Part shown: positions 46,635 to 59,070 of the stretch, piece by piece
Layout of the letters: each line of letters starts with the position of its first letter
Position numbering within the stretch: the first letter of the stretch is position 1
Origin: Sympetrum striolatum
Taxonomy: Eukaryota > Arthropoda > Insecta > Odonata > Libellulidae
Direction of reading: 5' to 3'
NCBI GenBank assembly: GCA_947579665.1
Contig: OX388345.1
Coordinates: forward strand, 66,579,454 to 66,643,453
DNA: 64,000 bases
The notes under the pieces: model-generated
Databases searched by the model: none
Told to the model about the DNA's origin: nothing
The model's input: only the letters and a program-made list of their open reading frames with translations
Translations under genes and position numbers: made by a program

Positions 46635-48383
46635 TATATACAACTATTTCTATAACACGAAATATTCCTCCAGAGGAATTGAATTCTTTGGTAATCGTTT
46701 ACAGTTAAAACAATTTTTATTTTATATTTATAACTTTTTCGATAGCATATTGTATTTATATGTCATTATATCCTAAGCTTTATTTTTGTAATATACAGGA
46801 AGATACTTGAGGATAAATTGTCCAGCTAGTATATTATCTTAATGATTTTAATCGATTTCTGTATTTTTATTTTAAAATATGCTACTATCACTGCTACCAT
46901 AGTATTTTTACGAGCGATATGGTAGGGTTGGGTTTTTATTTTCTTACAATTGTACCTGATCAAGACATTTTCTGTAGTTTGTCTGCTAGAGCTAATAATA
47001 ATAAAATTATTTGATAGTACTGTAAATAAAATAATAATTAAGGAAAAACCCACGGACTTCCGATTATAACTGTTTACTGGCCTTCAGTATGTAAATATTC
47101 TTCTACCAATCTTACTCGCATGAGTACTATACTGTGATAGCAGACGATATAAAATTGATTGCGCTTAAACAAAAGGAAATGAATCGCGGACTCATGGCTA
47201 TCCTTGGAGATATTTTAGGTGCGCGTGAGTAATGTAAACAGTCATTTAGAAGGAATGCAGGAAGCCCCAAACGAAATGCAAATTAAAATCGAGGGAAAAA
47301 GAAGGAAACTGAATTAAGAAATTATTCGCCACCACCATTTATCATCCACATAGGAACGAGTTTTTAGTCTGGAGCGCGGAATTTCAACTGCATTGTGAAA
47401 GAGCCTCAATAAGTAGATATCAGAACCTATTTGAATTAAACGGGGAAAATAGTTCTCTGCGAATACTTTTCACAATAATTAAACACGGAATTTTCTAGAA
47501 TACCCGTCACATAGTATTCTTTATATTATGAGAATATGACTCAAAAATCAAATGTTTAATTCAGGAAGCATGATAGCAATCTACCAACATGCAATTTAAG
47601 AAAAGAAAGCGAATGATCTCTGCCCACACACATTCTTCCAAACTTACCCATTATCGTGAGAAAGGAACGTAGATAATTATCAGCTTTACATACTTGATAC
47701 TTAACTTAATTACTATTTACTACACTTCCGGCATTGAAAAGGAATTAAAATTAACCCAAAACAACAATTTTAGCTGAATTTTAAAACGATATCTGAAAAA
47801 AGAGTTCAACGTTTATGGTAATGGTCGTAGGAAAAACAACAAGGCTTAAACGTTAAAACAGAAGAAAACGTATACAATCGAAATAAATTATTTTACGCCA
47901 TTATCATAAGTATATATAATCCGCTAATTATGTGACCAAGCACGACTTTTAAATCTGAGAAATTACTTCATTAATAAGCCACGTGGTGAAAAATAAACTC
48001 AAGAGGGGCTTAGCGCAGGGAGAGAAAAGGAAGATAAATAGGAAGGATAACTTTTAAAAATCTTGCTAATTAAAGAGCCGCGATATAAACTGCCTGAATG
48101 GGGAGCAAAATCTGATTTACCAACGCAATTTGTCTTTGTCACCGCCGTTTAAAAACTTCATAAAAATTGGGATTTTACGGCCTATTCACTGCGGCGTACT
48201 TATTTATCTCTGTCAGTTGTGACGTTATAATGTAATTGCTACAGAGTTCACTCAGGATTCATTTCAGACCTCTTTGTAGGAACCAGCATTTGACAAGATA
48301 ATAAAAATCAAAATGAATTTTAAATAATCAATATATCGCATTCTCTAAACAGTCCTCAGACTGCACTAGGCATTTGAGTTTTT
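46635..48383. other. A+T-rich background
   Basis: I see no gene or repeat here. Confidence 0.5.
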
Positions 48384-48517
48384 AAAAATCGAAAAACAAA
48401 TACGATGTTTACTTTCCACATAAATTTATTAGGCGACCATGGTTTCGGTGCAAGTTAACACCATCATCATAATAATTTTCTGTAGAAAGTAAACTTTGTA
48501 TTTCTTTTTCGATTTTT
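48384..48517. mobile_element. Foldback element, copy 3
   Basis: The 37 bases at 48384-48420 pair with 48481-48517 at 33 of 37 positions; the arms begin AAAAATCGAAAAA. The 60-base spacer carries CGACCATGGTTTCGGTG and then CACCATCATCAT, the same core as copy 2. It is non-coding. Confidence 0.7.
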
Positions 48518-51012
48518 ATGATGAAATTTCATTTCTTACTTTTAATTTCATTTGATTTTTATTATGAATGAAAATGTATTAACTTATACAAAAATAAGCC
48601 TCAAGAAGTTACCGTAAATACTACCACAAAGTAAAAAAGTTCAACTTTTGATTTTACTAACATTCTCCCTTTCTATTCGTGATCTCTCCTAACATTACCA
48701 TAATTATTAAGATTATAATAAATACAGCGCATTTATCACCATAGTGAGGCGCAATAATAATGGAAAAATAAAAGGTACTACAACCATTGTCATCGTATTA
48801 TAAATTAATTAGGAAATTCCTTCAAAATGCCCTTTACCCAAGGTAACTTTTTATATTCACCCCTACCCTGACCAATACTTATCATTTCTACGGTTAAGGC
48901 TAGCGAATTTACCTTTAATACTACAATCTAATAAGCAGCGTAACAATTTGCATGATCATCCAAGTCGACTCTCTTTTATTTATAGAAAAATACAGAAGGA
49001 ATTTAACACCTTTTCGTAACCTTTTCTAGATCTTAATACCAGACGTATAAAAAGGAGAAAATATAAGGGCACCTTTAATAGGCAGCTATTGATTCGAGCT
49101 AGAAGGAAAAATGGCAAGAGGAATCATAAGAGAGAAACTATCAAAATCTTGGCATGAGTCCCGATATACGTCCAGCTCGGTATTATCCAAGCAAATGCTA
49201 AGATTATTATTGTGATAAACAGGAAAAGTTTTCCAGTCCGTGTCTTGAAACCAAAATCCATCAAGGTATGATGGAGGAAACTGCTTATGAATGTGGTTGA
49301 ATAGACGGTAACGCTGCATTTGTTCCATCTAAAAAACTTCAAAGGAAGTAAAATTGGAGCTAAGTTGAAATAAAATAGAATATACGAGTGCTAAGCTTGC
49401 GCCAAATTTTCTCTACCAATTAATCCGGAAACAAAATAAAGACACAGCTTCTCAATTATATTTTATCGTCTCTACATAAAAAGATTTACCTGATTAAATA
49501 AAACGATTTTCCTTGACACGCTGGATACTAATCTTTTTATTTACATTCCTGACTACTTATAGATGATTAAAGTAATTAATGATGAGTATCTTTATAATCA
49601 TGGTATTCATATGTAATGTGTGCGTAAGGTTTTAACGTAATATAGATAAAAGGTATATTAATCTCTTTTTTGGCGAGTTCTTTACGACATCGTTTCCAGC
49701 GTGGGTGTTTATGGACAGAGATTAAACCCACACCGTGGGTTATTTTCTCCATCAAACTTCAGTTGTGGACATTTTTCCTTATTAAGTATATCTTTCGTAT
49801 TTTATATCATACTCAGTAAAAGTTATTATTAAAGTAACAATTATGCATTGATTGGGTAGAAGAGAAACCAACCAATTCAAATGACAGATCTAATAATAGT
49901 AAAAATAAACAATAAAAGAAGTGAAGCCATTAGAGGCCTGAGAATCGGTGACCAGTATTGCCAATGTCTTAAATGGAAACCCAAAAAATGTAAAATGTAC
50001 AATTTTCTGGGATAATAAATCGTAAATAAGCGGTTTAGAAATTTCTACGTTTAAATGGCTACGTATGAATTCAGCAAATATTATCAGAAATAAATTCGCA
50101 AAAGTCTACAAAACTTGAATATGCTAGATAAACCGTTAGTGACTCTTCATACTAAACTGATAAGACAATACTGCTGCAGATTCAATTATGAATACCTATT
50201 TAATGTTCATATGATAAGACGCCTACAACACCTGATTGAAAATAAATTAGCGATGAAATATCTTTGAATCTAGCCAGTGAAATGCCAAGAAGATTAGAGG
50301 ATGAGGTATGCAGGAAAAATATAATTACTATAACCACGATAACCATTTTGAGGATTCTAAAATACTTCGGGAGTGCTAATACTTCAATTTATCAATCCAA
50401 TGAAAATAAGGATAATTTCCTCAAAATATGACCTCGGGAGTATTTTCTAAAAAGGAAATTTATTAAATGAGCACGTTTCTGATTTACTTATAATTACTCG
50501 CTTCTTAAAACAATTTAACGCGAAAATATTTAACTCTTGCGAGGATATTGGTCACCAGGAAAAACCAATTCAGAAATTCAGAAAAAAGACAGAAACTCTC
50601 TTCTCACATCATGGTTCCATATTCATAATCTATTTTCGCATACAACTGCTCGAAAATAACCCTGATGTGGTTTATTCTCACATTCGAGAGAGAGCATCAG
50701 GGTCGCTTCATTAGTTACGCTGTTTCAAAAGGAATCCGGACTTCTTCATGCCAACTCTATAAAAAGCACGAAAAATATCAACCTCCTTCGATCAACAATT
50801 TCCGAATATGAATACATTTAATGACGAAGGTTGTTCATTAGCGCATTCAGTAAGCAAAAAAGTGAAGTCGCAAAGGAAATTTTATTTACGAAAACGGTTA
50901 CTGGGTTAATTTTAAAGCGTACACATTCGTAGAAAGCATACGTCATCCTTAGCTAGATAATTCGTGAAATAAAGGAAAAAATTTTTAACTCCCACACAAT
51001 ATTATTAACAAT
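48518..51012. other. A+T-rich background with small hairpins
   Basis: A GGGTGTTT/AAACCCACACC hairpin lies near 49703-49730, and an ACCCTGATG/CATCAGGGT pair flanks about 26 bases near 50660-50703. No gene or repeat was recognised. Confidence 0.4.
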
Positions 51013-51050
51013 AAGACTACCGGTTTCAGCGCAAAGCCATAATCTGGTCA
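51013..51050 (+). repeat. Core of foldback family, copy 4 (arms decayed)
   Basis: GACTACCGGTTTCAGCGCAA then CCATAATCTGGTCA aligns with the spacer of copy 3 (ACCATGGTTTCGGTGCAA, then ACCATCATCA). Flanking sequences show only weak complementarity, so the arms appear to have diverged. Confidence 0.5.
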
Positions 51051-54000
51051 CATTGAAATAACAAAGTGTTTTACCTTATATCATGATGTCTTTCCACGAA
51101 GTACTGTCAGAAAGGATTGATTATATGGATAATTCGCAGCTTTCGGGTGGTTAATGAATTGATGAATTCATACATCTGATATCAGACAGTTACAGCTAGA
51201 CTTTAAAAAGACAAAAATAACCTTAAAAAACACCCCGTGAAACTACTGACACTGATTTTTTACAGGATAGAAAATGGTCGAATTGAACTTTCTTAATAAT
51301 TCTGTATCACGTACGTTTCCTGTATATGAAATATAACCTTTCAAAGAATCAACAAGAGTCAAAATCTATGCTAGAGAACGACCTTGATGGGCAAGCATTT
51401 TGAGTTAATAACAAGCAGAGATCCAAATAAATGTATGTCATTTGCTAAGGATATCCTGGAAGAAGAAATGTGCATTTTAAGAAGGTACCATCTGCAAGTG
51501 TAGTCGTTGGCAGACAGAATCCCGATCATGAAGACAAAAGCGTAAATTCATGCTTCCAAAACCGTAACTTCTTTACGAGGAAAATGGAAATAGCGAATTG
51601 AAGAATTTTATTCCTAATTTCTTTCGCATTAGTCCTTCACACATACTCAAAATTTATCAACCATACTTTTTATCTAGATTTACCCTTCCTTTGCTCGAAA
51701 TTAGCTGGTGAATGCAGTTTTCCAAAGTTTTCAAATGCTGTTAAGCCTCTAGTTTTGAATTCGACGATACTACCTATGCTCCGTGCAGAGTACTGTTGGT
51801 TTTATGTCATCCATTAACAAAATACACTCCCATTGATCAAAGACAATGTTCCACATATGAACAATAGGAAATTTTTTTACCTAGTGATTTTCACACATCC
51901 AAATTCTATTGTTTCCTATGTACGCCATTCATAGTTATAAATTCAATCAGTTCCATAAGGCACTATTTGCTAAAATTTCATTAATTATTTTTGAATAATT
52001 TCAATTAGTATTGCATTTGTTGTAAGAGTTAACTGAAGAAAATACACATATGCTCATCAAATTTGAGCGATTCTACTACGATTATATTGTGCACATTGAT
52101 AATTATGTATATTATTGCTATCATATCCTACTTTATTTTATATAATAAATTATTATAAGATTTTCTTGTACCATTATATACTATTTTGTAATACTTCTCC
52201 TTTAACTATATTCTTTAGTAATTCAACTACATGCCAAATAATTGTACTTAATTTATGTGACTTATTTTATATTCTGCATTTATATTCATGTTTTTCTACG
52301 ATTCAACACATTCTCATTATTATTTGTAAAAAGTAAGAGAGCAAATGCCCGTAATACATTTCATTATTATTATTCCTGTACTATTTACACCAAGAGAGCT
52401 GAAATATATTTGAATGATTGGTTCTGCTTTAACATGGTCTGCCAAATATATCTGCTTAAGCGATCGTCTTCTGTACCTCGACAACTGTAATTCGCTGATA
52501 AAAAAGTCCTTCGAAAAAAAACAACAGGTTGATGAATGAACGTACTCATTTCCGGGTTTCAGCTGCGTAAAGATTGATACGAACAGGAAGGATGCAGCGC
52601 GCAATTACTCGGATGCTTGGAGGCAAGCAAATCTGTGCCCATTCATACCGCTTTTTACGGAAACAAACGAGTAATAACCAAAGGAAATGGACGGCCTTCA
52701 AACAATGGGAAAATCCCACGGAAAGGCCCAATTTCGCCGACAGGAGATTACAAAAATCACTTTATATAATTTTTATGAAATTATGGGACTTTTTTATGAA
52801 GACGGCTGCGTAATTATAATTAACTCATTAAGCATTGTTCTCTTTTAAGACGCACACCCAAAGTAATAAATTCAGAGGAAATATAGCATTTAACAAAGCA
52901 ACAAAATTCTTGTCACAGAAGGAGAATTCCCGGAATTTCGGAGAACGCATTTAATTTAAAATGCCGACCATTTTAGTAAACAAATCATTGAAACTCGAAA
53001 ATTATAATGCTGTTACTTCCAAAATGATTAATGTGCTCTTATCTAAAAGGCGTTAATGGATTATGGAGGGATAATGACAGACTATGATCATCTTCGGTCA
53101 ATAAATTACATATGACTTTCAACCTTAAACAGAAGAGTTTCAGTTGATTTTTGTTAGTTACTGAATTTCTCGGGAGTTTGCAAATATATTCAGCAGGTTT
53201 CACAGAATAGGTGAATACAATATTAAATCTTTCTAACTTTGAACTGCCGTCTTTTTAGGGCAGTTTAAGAGAGATATTATACTGCATTAAATGGCAAAGA
53301 CGTGTATTTTAATCTTCTTGAAACTCAATTCCTTGAATCGAATATTCGAAATTCACTCTGCAATCAGTATTCAACTAACAATATTTATAATATTTTCTTT
53401 TTGACGGTAAATTTTAAATGTTGCTTGAATAGTCAAAAAAATAGATTATTTTTTTATTTATTCGAACAATGAATATGCAACACCGATTATTTGCATCACA
53501 TTATAACTCGCATATATGCCTTCAGAGGTAAAAAAGGACCTCGACAACAAAAATGGGGTAACCATTGAATAGAGACATTTTTATTGGTTCACATTTATAC
53601 AGTTGTATTGCCGTCAACCAAACAATTTTCGTTCATAAATGTATTAGGAAATTAAGATCTTCTACAACTGATATATTAACACGCAGAAAGAGAACCTACT
53701 TTATATTAAAATTCACAGAAACACCAAATATCTCCTTCATTTTGCAAGAGAACCTACGTTTCTAAGTAACATCTGATTCCAAGTCATCCATTCAAGGTAA
53801 GGTACATTTCTTGATATATTGATAGACTCTGTTTTCTTTGAATTACATAATATAATAAGGTATTATAGGTATTCCAAATATTAAAATAAAATGATATTTG
53901 GTTAAATAACGAGAAACAGAATACAGTCACTTGTATTTACTGGAGAGACTTTTTCACATCGTCACTGTTTGGGCATTACTAGTAAATGAACGCATTCCTG

Positions 54001-54845
54001 TTCATATATAATCGATTAAACTCGGAATATAATCGACAATATTAGTTATACCAGCTTTGAAATAAAAGCGCATTTTTATTTGAAAAACTCGATCACAGCT
54101 CGATGGGCTCCACTCAGCTACACGTTAACTTTGACGTTACATTAAGCTCTTCGAAAATAGTATCGATTTATTTAAAAGACACGCAATTGATAAAACTATT
54201 TCATTTTTAAGAACTAGCACAAATTAAAGTTTACAAATAATTCCTTATTCCTATGAATTTGTTTGATTGTTAGTCTGTCACACATTATTCAAATTCAATC
54301 TCAATTGATTCGAATCATAATAACGAAAATTTGTTATTGATAACAAACGTTTCCAAACGTGCGATTTCATAAAGGTAGACAATGACAACGTTTCATAGCT
54401 TTAAGACTATGTTTTCTTTCTCTGGATGTGTAATTAGTCAAGGCGGTGCTTTTTATCGCGGAAAAGCAACCTGAATTCTTCGTAACGCTCTACATTCACG
54501 CAATTATCTTGCTGAAGGCGAAAGCTATACATCGATTCTTCTTGAACATTCATGAATATGTAGGAGGAGAGCTAAAACTTTTTATCATACAATTCGATCG
54601 TGCCCTTAAACATTCACAAGTCGGGGCTTTAAAACGTGAAAATCAAAGAGCTGAAGAGTGGTTCCGCGGGAAATCTTCGCACCAAAACATTTAGACTAAT
54701 TAATCGGGTTTAAGATATCCCTGAGTTCTGGGATCTGTCTTTGAATTTCATGACCTCTATCGGGGTCCATAAAATTTCTTTTCGGGACGCTCTACTGTCT
54801 CTGTCAATCTAGAGCACACCTCTTGAACAGTTTAGACACACAACG
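51051..54845. other. A+T-rich background
   Basis: A small hairpin, AACTGCC/GGCAGTT, lies near 53245-53268. The stretch 52560-52740 is somewhat richer in G+C with short open frames. No gene or repeat was recognised. Confidence 0.45.
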
Positions 54846-55053
54846 CATAGTTTCCCAAACTTTTTCCCATGTACCCCCTAGCCTGCACAACGTTGAATTT
54901 TCTTGCTAAAAAGCAACATCTGGTTTCCATTTGATAATTTTATCTATTAAAATGGGATCTTTATATTCCAAAAACTCTAAAACACTTTCAAAAATTTTAA
55001 AAATCCTTGGACCTTAAATCTATATGGATCCCCTATTGCTCCATTTAGAAATG
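54846..55053 (+). mobile_element. Relic of the same hAT family as 20653-21200
   Basis: It begins CATAGTTTCCCAAAC, matching the terminal repeat at 20653 with one substitution. Internal blocks GTTTCCATTTGA, TTAAAATGGGA and TAAATCTATATGGA follow in the same order as in the 20653 element, without the nested insertion. The right end is degraded (TTTAGAAATG where TTTGGGAACGTATG would be expected), and no 8-bp direct repeat is left. It is an older copy, useful as the empty-site comparison for the nested insertion. Confidence 0.7.
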
Positions 55054-56144
55054 TCTTCATCGGTAACTTAATTGTTTTTTGGGTTCCAATCGTATCAGAA
55101 AGTAATGCGTCCACTTCACGCGATAAAGGACCTGGATTCGAACTAGAAAGAAGCTAGAATTCTTCTTCCCAATAGGAATTGTGATATCCGAGGAATATGC
55201 CACAATAAATATTAATCGTAAAATAAAGGCTTATAGATAAGACTTGAATAGTATTTATCGGCGAATGTTCCAGAATGATCAATGGTGACAATGTCTTCAT
55301 AATGAAGGGAATTTTTTTGATAATGTAATAATCCAAAACGTTTATACTCATTTCTATGAACAGTAGAGAAGTAATTTACAGATATTTCATTACCCCCGGT
55401 GATGAAGAAATCTTTCGATTAACAGATGAATACTATGGATTGGTTGATATAAAGAAACTCAATCTAGAAGACACTAGATGCAGACGATAGCTCTTTTAAG
55501 ACAGTATCGGAAGTAATTTTAGGAATTCTGGAGGAAACCCTTATCTAAATTATGAAAGGCATGTGATGGTTAGACCTAGGGTTAGTAATTATGAGGATTA
55601 AAGCCATTGGCTGGGAACAGGTTGGCCTAGAAAGCTGTAAAAAACTCTCCTAACTGCTAACCCATGATGATGAACAGGAAAAAGGCTGAAACAAGTGTTC
55701 TTCCGAACTAAGTCCCGGATATTACGCCCAAGGCGGCGGGGGTCCCGGTCTCATACCACAGGATACCCTAATCGCACTCAACGTCCTAAGAAACTCCTTT
55801 GTTGCTTACCAATTACGAATGCTCGACTGCATCACGAGATTCAATGGAGTCTTGAATTGGCTCCAAGATTCCGATATAGCTTTCACGCGTCTAAAAAAAC
55901 TACTAAGGATAAGGGAAATGCAATACGAAGATATATGTGAAACCCACCTTAAGCTCAATTGCATAGATTCCTTCCCGGACAAACGCTAGATTCACTCAAA
56001 ATTGACGATAACCGCTTATAATCTTGAACGCCCGAATACGTACGAAATTCTAATCTAACCTTCCACTGCAGTAGCAACTCATTCATTCTTTTATATGGCA
56101 CGCAGCTAACTCATACGACATTTAACAACAAATTTTTAAAAATT
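55054..56144. other. Background without recognisable genes
   Basis: A B-box-like GGATTCGAACT occurs near 55133 without an A box. A short CpG-richer patch lies at 55700-55800. Open frames are short and unrecognised. Confidence 0.4.
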
Positions 56145-56375
56145 ATAACGGGAAAATGTATAAAAAATACTAATTAAACTATAAAATTCAGGACAATTAA
56201 TTTAGTGGCTATTTTTAATTTAATGAATAAATTAAGTCAGAAATGAGTTATACGAGGGAAAGATAACGGGACAATTTACAAAAACATTCAATTAACCAAA
56301 CTCGGGACGAGTAATTTATAGGTTTTTTTACTTTAATGAATAAATAAAGTCAGGACTAGTCAGGATTCGAGGGGA
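56145..56375 (+). repeat. Two-copy tandem repeat, period about 118 bp
   Basis: Both copies (starting at 56145 and 56263) open with ATAACGGGA.AAT, share an AATTAA..AAACT block, a TTTAATGAATAAAT block followed by AAGTCAG, and end near CGAGGG. Substitutions between the copies are numerous, so the duplication is old. Confidence 0.7.
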
Positions 56376-57660
56376 AATTTTACAGATAAACAATTTATTA
56401 TGACAAGTTGGACCTTGAGTTCTAAACAACATCATTCCCGTGACTTTAGATGAAGAGTTCCAATATCAAAGTAAAGTTCGCAAATAATCTCAACAGGAAA
56501 ACTGAGAAAGATGATAAAAAATTAAGTTTCCGTGATATCTGCCTATATTAAGGTGACTTCGAGCTATCGAAAAGCTTCTGGATTCAAGACTGTTTCTTTT
56601 CGTTTCATGGAATGAATACTACGAAAGGTATTCCTTCGAAAGTGGATACCTCTGGAACTATTTTAAAACACTTTCTCCCGTCACGGCCCAAAAAATCGAT
56701 TCCTATCACCTTCGAATCTTCCTTTTTCCATCAACAGTCTCGTTGCCACGCACCCATACAGGAACTCAAAAACTAACTTACTCGGAAAGTGAAACACATC
56801 TTATTTACCTTATCAACACACAGATTATTTTCGATTAGAAATGAGATTTTACGGAAGAAACGTAATGAAAATGATTAACTTAATTTGACCATTGTGAAGT
56901 GGTGAGCGTGATTTGAAGTCCTGAATTAAGGCTAAAACATCGTAAAATATTGATAATGCAAAGGTAACTCTCACTTATTTTCAGGAGTGTTACATGGAAT
57001 CGAAATTCTCTTCGAACCGCTAAATATCTGATCTGTGAATCAAGTCACTAGTCCCTCTCTATTTAGAAGTTTTTCTGGGTGCAATACGCATGAAATAATT
57101 AATTATGGTCTGCGATATTATAGATTAGTGCCTCCTAAATAAGGGAAAATAATTCTCAAAAATACCATCAAATCAGATCTTCCAGCAAATTTTGGATATG
57201 GAATTACGGTACCTACAATCTTGTGAGCTATTTCCAGTAAGGATGCGAATTTATGTCAATTATATACAAGCATTCTATTACATAAAATTAATTTTCTGTT
57301 GGTACAAAAGGAACAAAAACTGTCATGTATACTGTAAAAAAACAGTAGTCCGCAGAGTGCACAAATAAAAATTAAAAGAGTATACATATTTAGATAAGAT
57401 TATGAAAGGACTGTCTTCAGAAAACAAGCTATCAAAAGTGTAATCTAGACGTAAAACCTTTAAATATTAATAAATTAAAAAAGGAATAATTATGAAAATC
57501 GGCTATGACAGAAAATGAGACAGTTAAAATATGAGCGCTTTATAAACGAAACAATTACGAAGGAACGTGACGTAAGAGATAAAATCGAGACGATATTCGG
57601 AAACTTTAGAGCTTTAAAAAAATAGCTTTCTCAAAGAAAAATGCATGTAGCATATACCTG
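56376..57660. other. A+T-rich background
   Basis: I see no gene or repeat here. Confidence 0.5.
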
Positions 57661-58193
57661 CGCCTTAATTCCCTCTTCACACGAAACTCCCGACTCCACC
57701 TTTCACATGCAACTGTTTTGCAAGACAATTTTAACACAAGTTTCAACAGGATGATGCTCTTCTTAAGATTTCCACTTGAACAACCCGCTTGCCCACTGCA
57801 TATAAGAAGGACTCCTCTCAACTGCTCCCGACTGCCACAAAGCACATTGCAAACACTACTGGCACGCAGGGAAATTTCAGAGGGAGTCGAATGGGCCCGA
57901 TTTTTTTGTGAGAAAGCATTAAAACAAATTTCCCGCGCAAACCCGTTTGGTCTCGAGTTGGTTTTTCCCCACGGATGTTTATTCGATACCACCCATGTCG
58001 TCGGAGCCATTGTCCATTTTTTTCACTCATTGTTGATCGTAGCGTGAATTCTTGCAGTCGTCGGCGCGTTAAGAAAAAATATACGAATAGAAAACATCCT
58101 TCGGTAGACCAGTCTGTACCGAAATACTGCATCGATCCGCGACCTCGTTCTCTCCCGAGGCGTGCAAATTACCGTTCTGGATCCGAAAGGATT
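57661..58193. other. CpG-rich pocket with long overlapping open frames
   Basis: A plus frame is open from 57718 (TTG start) to 58047, 109 codons, and a minus frame from 58010 to 57606, 134 codons. Both are open because the stretch is poor in A/T stops. The plus peptide contains ordinary-looking segments such as EISEGVEWARFF but no motif I know. It lies directly before the SINE-bearing tandem array. It may be regulatory, exonic or chance. Confidence 0.25.
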
Positions 58194-58660
58194 TCTCCAA
58201 ATCCGTGGAGGATTAATTCCGAGTCGTTTCACTTGTAAATAAGAGGAGAATCGCTAGCATATTTTTAACACCTAAGGCTGTTCGTTACTCGTCGATTGTC
58301 TCCATACAGTATTGTCTGCAAATTCAACACTCTGAAAGTTAGTTGGATCCTCAATGTCTCCATTATGAGCTACCGAAAGCTTTAGAATACAAATGAATTA
58401 CTCCAAATCCAAGATGGATTAATTTCAAGTCGTTTCACTTGTAAATAAGGAGGGAATCGCTCGGCTATTGTAACACCTAAGGCTGTTTCCATTTAGTATT
58501 GTCTGCAAATTCAACACTCAGAAGCCTGATTGGATCCTCAATGTCTCCAAAATAAGCTACCAAAAGCTTCAGAAAGGGACTTGCAAAGCAAGATGAGAAA
58601 TATTAGTAGTACTGTTAAATGTGCTCTGACAGCTTAGGTTATTTCGCACATAAGCTCCCA

Positions 58661-58730
58661 CCGAGAATCAAACCAGGGCCAGCTTTCACCAAATCCTAGC
58701 GCATTGGCCACTTGGCTATCCGGGTGCCCC
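58661..58730 (-). repeat. tRNA-like SINE head in array unit 2
   Basis: On the minus strand, ACCCGGATAGCCAAGTGG contains an A-box-like TAGCCAAGTGG (58718-58708), and GGTTTGATTC (58674-58665) is a B-box-like motif 44 bases on. The flanks cannot form an acceptor stem, so this is a tRNA-derived SINE and not a tRNA. Confidence 0.65.
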
Positions 58731-58969
58731 AGGTGAGAAATAATGGGTCTCAGTTTTCTTCAATAACACCTAAGGCTGTTTCTTACACGTCGATTGTCTC
58801 CATATAGTATTTTCTGCAAACTCAACACTCAGAAGGCTGATTGGATCCTCAACGTCTCCACCATAAGTAACCAAAAGGTTCAGAAAGGACTTGCAAATAA
58901 GAAATAGTAGTATTATTGTTGAAAGTGCTTCGACAACGTATGTCATTTCGCACATGTACAACAATTAGC

Positions 58970-59037
58970 GTGAATCGAACCCGAGACCGCTTTCTCCAAA
59001 CACAAACGCATCGCCCACTTGGCTATCCGGGAGCCCC
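58970..59037 (-). repeat. tRNA-like SINE head in array unit 3
   Basis: The A-box-like TAGCCAAGTGG (59025-59015) and the B-box-like CGGGTTCGATTC (58983-58972) have the same spacing as in unit 2. The B box here is closer to the polymerase III consensus than in unit 2. Confidence 0.7.
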
Positions 59038-59070
59038 AGGTGAGAAGCAATGGGTCTCAGTTTTCTTCAA

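Larger units (their letters stand above)
58194..59070. repeat. Three-unit tandem array containing two tRNA-like SINE heads
   Basis: A module starting TAACACCTAAGGCTGTT occurs at 58266, 58471 and 58764. Each carries CTGCAAA.TCAACACTC, TGGATCCTCAA.GTCTCC and an AGCTACC.AAAGCTT-like block. A preceding segment (CCAAATCC, GGATTAATT, CGTTTCACTTGTAAATAAG) is present before the first two (58194 and 58400). The second and third modules continue for about 150 further bases through a tRNA-like segment and both end GGGTCTCAGTTTTCTTCAA. The first module lacks that part. Spacing between module starts is 205 and 293 bases. The array probably arose by local duplication of a unit already containing a SINE. 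Confidence 0.8.

Noticed and set aside
55130..55142. B-box-like GGATTCGAACT as a SINE or tRNA
   Set aside because: No A box lies at the right spacing on either strand.
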